NCBI GenBank assembly: GCA_023481285.1
Contig: JAMCWL010000045.1
Span: forward strand, 1 to 53,516
Length of the DNA: 53,516 nucleotides
Direction of reading: 5' to 3'
DNA from: Actinomycetota bacterium
Lineage (GTDB): Bacteria; Actinomycetota; Aquicultoria; Aquicultorales; JAMCWL01
Shown: piece after piece, positions 9,542 through 17,565 of the stretch
Numbering within the stretch: the stretch's first letter is position 1
Layout: each line of letters begins with the position of its first letter
Notes under the pieces: generated by a model
The model's input: only the letters and a program-made list of their open reading frames with translations
Databases searched by the model: none
What the model was told of the DNA's origin: nothing
Made by a program: the position numbers and the translations under genes

Positions 9542-9654
9542 TATCCTAGAATCCAGCCTTTAACGTCTGGCACCTATAATCCAGTATCTTTGACTAAGCA
9601 TCAAGAATCCGCTTTTGCCTTTACTCTTCGTATCCAGTATCCAGCGTCCGCTTT
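9542..9654. repeat. Degenerate heptamer repeat stretch (ATCCAGT family)
   Basis: This gap between the nitroreductase and purC genes carries imperfect 7-bp units, clearest as ATCCAGT-ATCCAGC-GTCCGCT near 9632-9652. Scattered GAATCCAG and AATCCAGTAT copies are also present. The same style of repeat recurs near 40,650. It resembles short tandemly repeated repetitive sequences of intergenic DNA. No gene or clear promoter is visible. Confidence 0.5.
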
Positions 9655-10263
9655 TTACCTATACTCAACCACTTCCGAAAGCTCCTTGCGGGATCGTGAA
9701 TGCGGATTTTCCTTCGGCTTCCCGATCGGAATAAGCGCAACCAGGAACCACTCTTCTCCGACGCCCACGAGCTTCTCGATCGCCTTATCGGCTATCGTCG
9801 GCCCGGTCATCCAGCACGCCCCATACCCTAGAGCCTCGGCCGCCAGCAGGAGGTTCTGGATGGCCGCGCCGCATGACTGCTTGGCCGAATTGATCTTCCT
9901 GGGTTGGCCGTGCGCCGCCATGATAGAGCTAATGACGGACGGCGCTTCGCAACCGAAAACCGTTATGACGACGGGCGCCTGGTCAAAAAAGGTGAAGTAG
10001 CGCGCGTACGCTTCAACCTTCGATTCGAGCCCTTTGGCCTCATCCCATGTGGTTATCTCGGCAAGCTTGTCCTCAACGGCTTTTCTCAAGTTGGCGAGAA
10101 GGGCCTTGTTCTCGATGACTACAAAGCGCCAGGGCTGCGAGTTGGCTCCCGATGGGGCGCGGATCGCCGTGGCGAGCATCTTCTCAATATCCTCCCGCGG
10201 GACTGGCGTACCTTCAAACTTTCGGATGCTGCACCGGTTGTTGATGGCTTCAAACAGATCCAT
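9655..10263 (-). CDS. Nitroreductase family protein (FMN-dependent)
   Basis: A 202-aa protein with the nitroreductase fold. The N-terminal INNRCSIRKFEGTPV motif and APSGANSQPWRFVVI form the usual FMN-binding start. GYGACWMTGP and VALIPIGKPKENP complete the C-terminal half. Such enzymes are FMN-dependent NAD(P)H oxidoreductases of varied or unknown substrate. It sits inside the purine operon, 10 nt after purB and before purC, with an excellent AGGAGG site. This placement hints at co-expression, not at a defined purine role. The specific substrate cannot be told from sequence. Confidence 0.88.
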   Translation of the reverse strand: MDLFEAINNRCSIRKFEGTPVPREDIEKMLATAIRAPSGANSQPWRFVVIENKALLANLRKAVEDKLAEITTWDEAKGLESKVEAYARYFTFFDQAPVVITVFGCEAPSVISSIMAAHGQPRKINSAKQSCGAAIQNLLLAAEALGYGACWMTGPTIADKAIEKLVGVGEEWFLVALIPIGKPKENPHSRSRKELSEVVEYR

Positions 10264-10273
10264 CCCGTCCTCC

Positions 10274-11575
10274 TTAGATGGTCAACCCCTCAAGCCTCTT
10301 GAATATAACACCGATGTTTCGTAAGAAATACTTCTCATCGAAGCTTGCGTCTATCTCCGCCCCGGAGAGAAGCTTCTTTATTTCCGGATCGGCCGAGACG
10401 AGCTCCTTGAAACCGCCCTCCCCCCGCCAGGCGGCCATGGCGTTTTTCTGAACGATCTCGTAGGCCTCCTCGCGCATAACGCCCTTATCGACGAGGGCCA
10501 AAAGCAGGCGACTGGAAAAAACGATCCCACCCATTTTTTGGAGATTGCGACGCATGTTCTCCGGATAAACGCTCAGGCCGTCGATAACCCAGGTGAGCTT
10601 GGCGAGCATATAATCGAGAAGCGTTGTCGAGTCGGGGATGATGATCCGTTCGACGGATGAGTGGGAAATATCCCGCTCGCCCCAGAGAGCGACGCTCTCA
10701 AGAGCCGCCACCGCATTCCCCCGAATGACGCGCGCCAGACCCGTCAAGCGCTCGCATGTAATAGGATTCCTTTTATGGGGCATGGCTGAAGAGCCTTTCT
10801 GCCCTTTGCGAAAGGGCTCCTCGACTTCGAGAATGTCCGTTCGCTGGAGGCTCCTTATCTCGACGGCTATCTTTTCGATCGTCGCCGCGCAAACGGCAAG
10901 CGCCGACATGTACTCGGCGTGCCTGTCCCGCTGAACGACCTGGCTGGAGACAGGGGCGATCTTGAGGCCGAGCTTTTGGCAGACCATCGCCTCAACCCGG
11001 GGGTCGACGTTCGAATAGGTGCCGACCGCTCCTGAAAGCTTCCCCACCGATATCGCCTCTTTGGCCCTCTTCAAGCGCTCGTAGTTTCGGGCCATTTCGA
11101 AGGCCCAATTGGCAAGCTTTAACCCGAAGACGGACGGCTCGGCGTGAATGCCGTGGGTGCGCCCGGCCATGACGGTCTCCTTGAACTCAAACGCGCGCCT
11201 CTTCAGTAGGTTTACCGCCTCCCCGACATCCATGAGAAGAATGTCGATCGCCTCCCGCATCAGCAGGGAAAGGCCCGTATCGACGATGTCGGAAGAGGTC
11301 AGTCCGTAATGGACGTAGCGCGATGCGGGTCCTACGTTCTCCGCCACGTTGGTGAGAAAAGCGATAACGTCGTGATCGACCTCCTTCTCGATCTCGTCGA
11401 TGCGAGCGACGTCGAAGCGAGCTTTGGATTTAACCTCTTCAAGCGCGTCCGCCGGGATGGCGCCGAGCTCCGCCCAGGCCTCCATGGCCGCTATTTCGAT
11501 CTCAAGCCACTTGGCGAATCTGTTCTCGGGCGCCCATATGGCCCCCATCCGGGGGCGGGTGTAACGCTCAATCAC
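10274..11575 (-). CDS. purB: Adenylosuccinate lyase
   Basis: Catalyses fumarate release twice: SAICAR to AICAR, and adenylosuccinate to AMP. The 433-aa length is typical. The fumarase/aspartase superfamily signature GSSAMPHKRNP is present near residue 260. Other conserved blocks are HYGLTSSDIVDTGLSLLMR and MAGRTHGIHAEPSVFGLK, the latter with the catalytic His region. The start is GTG, overlapping the purE stop as GTGA. It is translationally packed between purE and the nitroreductase gene. Confident call. Confidence 0.97.
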   Translation of the reverse strand: MIERYTRPRMGAIWAPENRFAKWLEIEIAAMEAWAELGAIPADALEEVKSKARFDVARIDEIEKEVDHDVIAFLTNVAENVGPASRYVHYGLTSSDIVDTGLSLLMREAIDILLMDVGEAVNLLKRRAFEFKETVMAGRTHGIHAEPSVFGLKLANWAFEMARNYERLKRAKEAISVGKLSGAVGTYSNVDPRVEAMVCQKLGLKIAPVSSQVVQRDRHAEYMSALAVCAATIEKIAVEIRSLQRTDILEVEEPFRKGQKGSSAMPHKRNPITCERLTGLARVIRGNAVAALESVALWGERDISHSSVERIIIPDSTTLLDYMLAKLTWVIDGLSVYPENMRRNLQKMGGIVFSSRLLLALVDKGVMREEAYEIVQKNAMAAWRGEGGFKELVSADPEIKKLLSGAEIDASFDEKYFLRNIGVIFKRLEGLTI

Positions 11576-12060
11576 TCCTGAAAGCTCACCCCTTCTATCT
11601 TAGACGCCATCTCCATTTTGTAGGCGGCAAGCTTGTCGGCGAGGGCGCTGTCGGAGAGGGAGAGAATCTCGGCAGCCAAGATCGCCGCGTTCTCAGCCGC
11701 CCCGATTCCAACGGTTGCAACCGGTACGCCGCTGGGCATCTGAACCGTTGAGAGCAGAGAATCCATGCCCCCTAGATCGGACGTCTTCATCGGCACCCCG
11801 ATGATCGGAATGGTCGTCAACGAAGCCATAACGCCGGCGAGATGGGCCGCCTTGCCGGCGGCGGCGATGATGACGGCCACGCCGCGGGAGGCTGCCGACG
11901 CCGCATAATCGTGGGCGAGCTTCGGGCTCCGATGTGCGGAAACGACTCTTACCTCGTAGTCGATTCCAAAGCGGGCCAGCGCCTCTTCGGCGGGACGCAT
12001 CTGCGCGCGGTCCGACGTGCTGCCCATCACTATCCCAACCAGAGTGTTCTTATCGCCCAT
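11572..12060 (-). CDS. purE: 5-(carboxyamino)imidazole ribonucleotide mutase / AIR carboxylase PurE
   Basis: Produces CAIR. The 162-aa protein has the class I-like blocks GIVMGSTSDRAQM, VVSAHRSP and SLLSTVQMPSGVPVATV. The glycine-rich loop reads IIAAAGKAAHLAG, where many class I enzymes have AGAGGAAHLPG. No purK follows or precedes it here, and I cannot see one in the window. PurK may be elsewhere, or this PurE may use CO2 directly. It overlaps purB by 4 nt and sits 21 nt downstream of purD. The family assignment is secure; the mechanistic class is not. Confidence 0.94.
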   Translation of the reverse strand: MGDKNTLVGIVMGSTSDRAQMRPAEEALARFGIDYEVRVVSAHRSPKLAHDYAASAASRGVAVIIAAAGKAAHLAGVMASLTTIPIIGVPMKTSDLGGMDSLLSTVQMPSGVPVATVGIGAAENAAILAAEILSLSDSALADKLAAYKMEMASKIEGVSFQE

Positions 12061-12069
12061 TCAGACCCC

Positions 12070-12106
12070 ACACCTCAATTTCTAGTTTCTAGTTTCTAGT
12101 CTCAAT
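12070..12106. repeat. Heptamer tandem repeat overlapping the 3' end of purD
   Basis: Three uninterrupted ACTAGAA units (TTCTAGT on the plus strand) run across the purD stop codon and into the purD-purE gap. The stop codon TAG and several last codons (RLETRN) of PurD are made of repeat sequence. This shows that the repeat expanded into, or defines, the gene end. Confidence 0.7.
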
Positions 12107-13386
12107 TTTCCTGATGCTTCCTGCTCGACAGCCCGAATCGCGATATCTTTCCGATAATGCATGCCATCGAATTTAATCCTGGCCAAAGCCTCGTAAGCTT
12201 TATTGCGGGCCTCCTCGAAAGTCGTCCCTAAAGCGCTCACGTTCAAAACCCGGCCCCCGCTAGTCAGGATCTTGCCGTTCGCGCGTGAGGTACCGGCGTG
12301 AAAGATCGCGGTGCCGGTTTCTTCCGCCTCTTCAAGGCCGCTTATCTCAAAACCGGTTTTGTGCTTGCCTGGATAACCCCCGGAGGCAAGCACGACCGTA
12401 ACGCAGGGTTGCGAGGACCAGTCAAGCTTTTGCCCAGCCAGCCTTCCTTCGGCGACCGCGAGCATGACGTCTATCAGATCGCTCTTGAGCCTAGGCAAGA
12501 TCGCTTGGGTTTCGGGATCGCCAAAGCGGGCGTTGAACTCCATGACTTTGGGCCCGCTCTTTGTTAGAACGAGACCGGCGTAAAGAACGCCCCGGTAGTC
12601 GATGCCCTCGGTGGCAAGCGCAGCCACAATCGGCACCAGCACCTCTGAGACGATCTGCTCGTAAACCGGTTCGGTGAGTATCGGAACCGGCGAGTAAGAG
12701 CCCATCCCGCCGGTATTCGGACCCATATCCCCGTCGTAAACGCGCTTGTAGTCCTGGGCTGGAACCATCGGTATGACCGTCTTGCCGTCCGTAAAAGCGA
12801 GGAGCGAGAGCTCGGGTCCGTCCAGATACTCCTCGATCAGAACCCTCTCTCCCGCTTCGGCGAAAGCTCCGTCGACGAGGGCTGACCTGATCGCTTTCTC
12901 GGCCTCTTCGAGATCGGCCGTGACGACCACGCCCTTGCCCGCCGCCAGCCCGTCCGCCTTTATCACGTAGGGCGGCTCGGCCCCCGCAAGGTAGTCAAGG
13001 GCCTTGCCGTAAACGGTGAAGATGCCCGCTTTCCCCGTCGGAATTCCATACTTCTCCATCAGCGATTTGGCAAAGCTCTTGCTCCCTTCGAGTAAAGCAC
13101 CCTCTTTGCGCGGTCCAAAAGCCTGGATTCCAGCGGCTTCAAGCGCATCAACCAGGCCTTCAACAAGAGGCGCTTCCGGACCCACGATAACCAGGTCGAT
13201 CTTGCGCTCCTTGGCAAAAGAGACGATGGCCTTGACGTCAGTCGCCCCGAGAGAGACGCATTCGGCGATCGCATCGATGCCGCCGTTCCCAGGCGCGCAG
13301 AATAGCCGCGAGACTTTCAGGCTCGCGGCGATCTTCCAGGCCAGCGCATGTTCGCGGCCACCACTTCCAATGAGTAAGACCCTCAT
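12082..13386 (-). CDS. purD: Phosphoribosylamine-glycine ligase (GAR synthetase)
   Basis: Second step of purine synthesis, ATP-dependent joining of PRA and glycine. It begins with the hallmark MRVLLIGSGGREHALAWK and has ATP-grasp blocks PPYVIKADGLAAGKGVVV, LIEEYLDGPELSLLAF, MGPNTGGMGSYSP and VMEFNARFGDPETQ. The track ORF starts 14 codons upstream; I choose the ATG at 13386 because GGAG lies 5 nt before it and the conserved N-terminus starts there (434 aa). It is the first gene of the purine operon. Its last residues are encoded by the ACTAGAA tandem repeat. Confidence 0.96.
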   Translation of the reverse strand: MRVLLIGSGGREHALAWKIAASLKVSRLFCAPGNGGIDAIAECVSLGATDVKAIVSFAKERKIDLVIVGPEAPLVEGLVDALEAAGIQAFGPRKEGALLEGSKSFAKSLMEKYGIPTGKAGIFTVYGKALDYLAGAEPPYVIKADGLAAGKGVVVTADLEEAEKAIRSALVDGAFAEAGERVLIEEYLDGPELSLLAFTDGKTVIPMVPAQDYKRVYDGDMGPNTGGMGSYSPVPILTEPVYEQIVSEVLVPIVAALATEGIDYRGVLYAGLVLTKSGPKVMEFNARFGDPETQAILPRLKSDLIDVMLAVAEGRLAGQKLDWSSQPCVTVVLASGGYPGKHKTGFEISGLEEAEETGTAIFHAGTSRANGKILTSGGRVLNVSALGTTFEEARNKAYEALARIKFDGMHYRKDIAIRAVEQEASGKLRLETRN

Positions 13387-13665
13387 TTCGGCTCCATATT
13401 GAGCTTCAGCCAATCGCAAAGTTCCCATTTGATTTTAGCTAAAAGAAGACACCCACCGCAATAAAGAGAGAGAACGCATATCTCTTTTTCGGTCTCCGGC
13501 AATGCCACCTACCAATTGCAACACCATGTTTTGCCCGATGGTGACGGGGGTATTTCGGAAGCGTTGCTACTTAGCCGAAATGGAAAGGGGCGCTCGGCTT
13601 TCCAGCCTGATGGTTTTCAGGTCAGAGGTCATGCCGCTGGGCAGCACTAGCAGGGGACGAAAGTA
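13387..13665. other. Divergent intergenic region with several hairpins
   Basis: This 279-bp gap separates the divergent purD (minus) and PTPS-related membrane protein (plus) genes, so both promoters should lie here. Read on the plus strand it has consecutive inverted repeats: ATTTCGG/CCGAAAT (13552-13581), GGAAAG/CTTTCC (13582-13603) and CCTGA/TCAGG (13606-13621). Read on the minus strand it includes GGCATTGCC near the centre. I checked for purine, PRPP and c-di-GMP-I riboswitch cores and could not fit any. It may be an unrecognised leader RNA. Confidence 0.3.
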
Positions 13666-15936
13666 ATGTTGGGGGCAGGTGGTATGCGAGGGTCCCTTAG
13701 CGACAGGTGGGAGAGCGGACGGGAAAGAGATCGCGAGACCGAGGTTCTTCCTATCAAGTTGTATAGGGGACGCGCCGGAATCAACGAGCGCCGCTGGATC
13801 GAGCAGCTCGTAAGCATGCTAACGCTCGTCTCGACAACCCTCATTTTGTTCTATTTTTTCCGCCCCGATCTCTTGCTATCTACAACGACGACGACGGGTG
13901 GAGATACAGGGGCTCACCACTACATCCCTCTCTTTCTAAAGAACTACCTGCTGCCCAGGGGGCGGATAACGGGCTGGGCTCCAGGATGGTATGCCGGCTT
14001 TCCGGCGCTCACCTTCTACTTCCCACTGCCGGCTCTTCTGATAGCGGCGCTTAGCTACCTGATCCCGTACCAGATTGCTTTCAAGCTGGTAACGGTAGCC
14101 GGATCTTTCATGTTGCCCCTCGCCGCCTTCGCGACCTTCAAGATGTTGGACTTTGATTTTCCGATGCCGGAGGCGGCCGCTCTAATGTCGATCCCATTCC
14201 TCCTCATGGAAAGCTTCACAATAAACGGGGCCAACCTGCTATCGACGCTCGCCGGGGAGTTCGGCTATTCGATCGCTTTTGCCCTTGTCCTTCCGTTAAC
14301 AGCCTTGTTCTACAGGACCATGGCAAACGGGCGGTCCATCGTTGCCGGCGCTTTCACCCTGGCGGCGACCGTTCTCAGCCACGCGGTCCCCGCTATCATC
14401 GCCGTCGCTTCCATCTTGCCCTCTGTCATCGGTAGGAATGCCCATCTCCGCTTATGGCGTCTACTATTGATTCTGTCTCTCGGGTTTGCCCTCAGCGCTT
14501 TCTGGAGCCTCCCGTTCATCGCCAAGCTCGGCTACGCGGCGAGGATGGTCTGGCAGCAAACGAGCGATCTTGAAAACATCATCCCTCGTGAGATAAGGAT
14601 GGTTGCTTTAGCCGGAGCCCTGGGGCTTGTAGGGGCGATCCTTAAAAGAGAGCGAAGGTTGGCGCCCTTCATGTCGCTAGCCCTACTCTCGCTCCTCCTC
14701 TACTTCTACCTTCCGGACGGTCCTATCTGGCGAGGACGCTTCCTTCCCTTCTGGTACTACGCCATCATGATCTTTGCCGCTTACGCTATCTCTCTTCTGG
14801 CCCGAACCCTCGCCGGTTTCGCCCGCCGGATTGGCCTCTTCCCGACCATAGCCTCTGCCCTTGTTCTTTCGATGGCCGGCTGGACTATGGTCCTGCCGCC
14901 TATTCGTGAAGCTAGGCTCGCTAGGAGCTGGATCGAGTGGAACTACTCCGGCTACGAGAGAAAGCCGGCCTGGCAGCTATACCGGAGAATAAACGACAAG
15001 CTCAAGAGCCTGCCACCCGGAAGAGTAATGTGGGAGTACTCACCAGCTTATGGAAAATTCGGCACGCCCAGAGCCTTTGAGATCATTCCCTACTGGACGG
15101 GTAAGCCCACCATGGAGGGAACCCTCATCGAGTCGTCTCTAACGGCCCCCTTTCACTTCATAAACCAGGCTGAAATATCCCCAAAACCGACGCGCGCCGT
15201 GCCTGGAATCACTTATCCGGATTTTAGTTTTGAAATGGGCGTGAAGCACCTCGAGCTCTACAACATCAAATACCTGTTGGTCACGTCCGAAGAGGCGAGG
15301 GCGGCGGCTGATTCTTCGAAGCAGTTAAAGCTCTTAAAGAGGACCGGGGAGTTTTCCATCTACGAGGTAGCCACCGACGGCTACGTCTCAATCCCCAAGT
15401 ATCGCCCCCTGAAGGGAAAAGAAAGGTTCTGGCATGAAACCTCTTTATCCTGGTACAAAGATGAGGACAAGCTCGACGTCCCGATAGTCTTCGGGTCCGA
15501 TCGAGCTCTCTCCGCCTTTAAGGAGGTGGGACCGGACCTAAAGCACTTCTCCAAGACCCCGCTAAGCATAAAAGGCGGCGTAAGCGAGATAAGCCTCTCT
15601 AATGAGGAACTCAAGTTCAAGACCTCGGCAATCGGCCTCCCTCACCTCGTAAGAATCTCCTACTTCCCGAACTGGAAGGCGGAGGGAGCTTACGGGCCGT
15701 ACCTCGTCACTCCTTCCATCATGATGGTCATCCCCAGAGAAAACGAGGTCAGGCTCTACTACGGCAAAACGCTCGCCGACTATGTTGGAGTGGGATTAAC
15801 GATCGCCGGCCTACTTGCCTGCCTTATCCTGGTGCTGCGCCGCCCTGCACGGACTTCGAAGTACAGGAGATCGATAACCTTTCTCCCACCCAGAAACTTG
15901 AGACTGGAAAGTGAAAAAGACGGTAAATACCTATAA
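13666..15936 (+). CDS. PTPS-related polytopic membrane protein, GT-C-like (copy 1)
   Basis: A 756-aa protein with about a dozen hydrophobic segments between residues 50 and 410, then a soluble C-terminal region and a last membrane span near 715-735. Conserved features shared with copies 2 and 3 are GGDTGAHHYIP in the first outside loop and GWYAGFPALTFYFPLPALL after it. This matches the '6-pyruvoyl-tetrahydropterin synthase-related' membrane family (PF10131-like), related in layout to GT-C glycosyltransferases; it is not a pterin enzyme. The C-terminal SYFPNWKAEGAYGPYLV block resembles the beta domain of YfhO-like proteins. It lacks the glutaminase-like insert of copies 2 and 3. The start is uncertain by a few codons. 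Confidence 0.75.
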   Translation: MLGAGGMRGSLSDRWESGRERDRETEVLPIKLYRGRAGINERRWIEQLVSMLTLVSTTLILFYFFRPDLLLSTTTTTGGDTGAHHYIPLFLKNYLLPRGRITGWAPGWYAGFPALTFYFPLPALLIAALSYLIPYQIAFKLVTVAGSFMLPLAAFATFKMLDFDFPMPEAAALMSIPFLLMESFTINGANLLSTLAGEFGYSIAFALVLPLTALFYRTMANGRSIVAGAFTLAATVLSHAVPAIIAVASILPSVIGRNAHLRLWRLLLILSLGFALSAFWSLPFIAKLGYAARMVWQQTSDLENIIPREIRMVALAGALGLVGAILKRERRLAPFMSLALLSLLLYFYLPDGPIWRGRFLPFWYYAIMIFAAYAISLLARTLAGFARRIGLFPTIASALVLSMAGWTMVLPPIREARLARSWIEWNYSGYERKPAWQLYRRINDKLKSLPPGRVMWEYSPAYGKFGTPRAFEIIPYWTGKPTMEGTLIESSLTAPFHFINQAEISPKPTRAVPGITYPDFSFEMGVKHLELYNIKYLLVTSEEARAAADSSKQLKLLKRTGEFSIYEVATDGYVSIPKYRPLKGKERFWHETSLSWYKDEDKLDVPIVFGSDRALSAFKEVGPDLKHFSKTPLSIKGGVSEISLSNEELKFKTSAIGLPHLVRISYFPNWKAEGAYGPYLVTPSIMMVIPRENEVRLYYGKTLADYVGVGLTIAGLLACLILVLRRPARTSKYRRSITFLPPRNLRLESEKDGKYL

Positions 15937-15977
15937 GGTCGATTTGATGAAAAAGCACTACCAGTTTCTTAGAGCGG

Positions 15978-16006
15978 TTAACCTGAGAGCAGCGTTGCTT
16001 TATAAT
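15978..16006 (+). promoter_or_regulatory. Promoter giving a probably leaderless transcript
   Basis: TTAACC (15978-15983) and a perfect TATAAT (16001-16006) are spaced by 17 bp. The ATG of the next gene is at 16018, only about 5 nt beyond the predicted transcription start. No ribosome binding site precedes the ATG. This points to leaderless translation. Confidence 0.55.
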
Positions 16007-16017
16007 CGGCCATAGAT

Positions 16018-17529
16018 ATGGCCCAAACGAACGGGGAGCGCACGGCCAAAAGAGCCTTTATCGATCGTCGCTACTGGCTGGCGACGGCGGTTGTAGCCGT
16101 CCTCGTGGCGATCGCCCTCTCCCGCGGGATAACCCGCCCTTGGGTGGGCTATCACGAGGCCTGGAACGGGGCGTGGTTCTCCCTCATCGCCAGAAACTAC
16201 CTCCTACATGGTCTGCTTGAGACCAAGTTAGGCCAGGTGATAAACCCGGTTCCTGTTCCACCGGAGGCCTTCGGCTATTACGCGGGCCACCCGCCTCTCC
16301 TGCCCCTTGCAGTCGCGATGTTTTTTAAGATTTTCGGCGAGTACGAGTGGTCGGCGAGACTCGTCCCCATTCTTTTTTCCACCGCCTCGGCGCCCCTCGT
16401 CTTTTTGGTCGGCCGGGAGTTGTGGGGACGCCGGGCCGGTTTTATCGGCATGGTCGCCTTCGTCGTTAACCCTATGTTTCTTTACTTCGGACGCATGGTC
16501 GACCACGAAGCGCCCGTCACCTTTTTCGCGTTGCTCTCGGTGCTTTCGTATATCAGGTGGGCAAGAGGGGATGGACGCTACCTCTGGATGCTTTCCGCTT
16601 CGCTCTTTCTCGGCGGGATTACCGATTGGCCCGCTTACTATCTCATCCCGATACTAGGTCTGCACTACCTTGTCTTCATCAAGAAAAAAAGTTTTCTTGC
16701 AGCGGTACCTTTAGCTGCCGCCATAGCTACGCTTGGTCTGATTTACCTTCAGATAAGATGGCTGGGCTCGGCAGCCTACAAGGAGATAGTCGGCTCCTTC
16801 TTCATCCGCACCAATCTGAACAGCGATCAGGCCACGACCATCACGCTATTCAAGCTGCTGCGCGCTCAGGCCCTGAACGCAAATTGGCTTTTTACAACAC
16901 CGCTTCTCGCCACCGGAGCGCTCGGCCTGGTAGTGGCGTCGGCCCCTCGATATAAGCAAGAGAGATCCTTTGCCGTCTCCCTTTTGGTGGGCCTTTTCGC
17001 CTTTGGGGCGATTCACGTCCTTCTCTTCAAGCAGGGCGCGATGAACCACTCCTACTGGTTATATTACTTCTTGCCCTTTCTCGCCCTCTCCGCGGGCATC
17101 GCCCTCGATTTTATATCCTCGGTCTTACCGAAATGGGTCTCCCCTTTACCAACCTTCGCCGTCATCTTAGCGATCGCCCTCATCGCAAGATCGACGCTCA
17201 CCGGCATTCACCAGAGCGACAACTGGGAGCTATCTCTTTTTGGCAAGACCGCCGCTTCAATGACGAAGCCCGGCGATGTAGTTTTGACGTCGCTCTCATC
17301 CCGAGCCTTCGGCACCGTCTTCATGATGTACTACACCCGGCGTACCGTCGTCGACCTGACCGACGGTCTCCCAAAATTCAAGCGCGCCCTGTTGGAAAAT
17401 CCTACGGCGGCTCTGATGGTGACCTATCGGAATGCGACCGACGCTGAATTGCAGAAGTACCTCGATGAGAATTACCGCCGGAAAGAGCGAGGGAACTTTC
17501 TCTTCTACGAGCTGCGAAAGCCCAAATAA
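16018..17529 (+). CDS. ArnT/PMT-like (GT39 family) membrane glycosyltransferase
   Basis: A 503-aa polytopic protein with about 10-12 membrane spans. Its first outside loop, WVGYHEAWNGAWFSLIARNYL, corresponds to the acidic catalytic loop of dolichyl/undecaprenyl-phosphate-dependent sugar transferases. YAGHPPLLPLAVAMFFKIFGEYEWSARL and GRELWGRRAGFIG follow the family pattern. It probably transfers a sugar from a lipid-phosphate donor on the outer face of the membrane. It lies 81 nt after the first PTPS-related gene on the same strand, but with its own promoter. The acceptor is unknown. The usual first-loop motif is D-E; here it is H-E. Confidence 0.82.
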   Translation: MAQTNGERTAKRAFIDRRYWLATAVVAVLVAIALSRGITRPWVGYHEAWNGAWFSLIARNYLLHGLLETKLGQVINPVPVPPEAFGYYAGHPPLLPLAVAMFFKIFGEYEWSARLVPILFSTASAPLVFLVGRELWGRRAGFIGMVAFVVNPMFLYFGRMVDHEAPVTFFALLSVLSYIRWARGDGRYLWMLSASLFLGGITDWPAYYLIPILGLHYLVFIKKKSFLAAVPLAAAIATLGLIYLQIRWLGSAAYKEIVGSFFIRTNLNSDQATTITLFKLLRAQALNANWLFTTPLLATGALGLVVASAPRYKQERSFAVSLLVGLFAFGAIHVLLFKQGAMNHSYWLYYFLPFLALSAGIALDFISSVLPKWVSPLPTFAVILAIALIARSTLTGIHQSDNWELSLFGKTAASMTKPGDVVLTSLSSRAFGTVFMMYYTRRTVVDLTDGLPKFKRALLENPTAALMVTYRNATDAELQKYLDENYRRKERGNFLFYELRKPK

Positions 17530-17530
17530 G

Positions 17531-17565
17531 GGATGGGGCCTTGATAATGGATCAAGCCTGCATCC
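17531..17565. terminator. Bidirectional terminator candidate between convergent genes
   Basis: GGATG...CATCC and the inner CTTGAT/ATCAAG form a hairpin around AATGG. It lies immediately after the glycosyltransferase stop and includes the stop codon of the converging phosphatase gene at 17552. There is no long T-run on either side, so confidence is modest. Confidence 0.35.

Noticed and set aside
13500-13660. Possible c-di-GMP-I (GEMM) riboswitch on the minus strand
   Set aside because: GGTAGGTGGC...GCCGG looks like the receptor part, but the GGGCAAA segment is only about 16 nt away, not about 55 nt, and the middle helix is missing.
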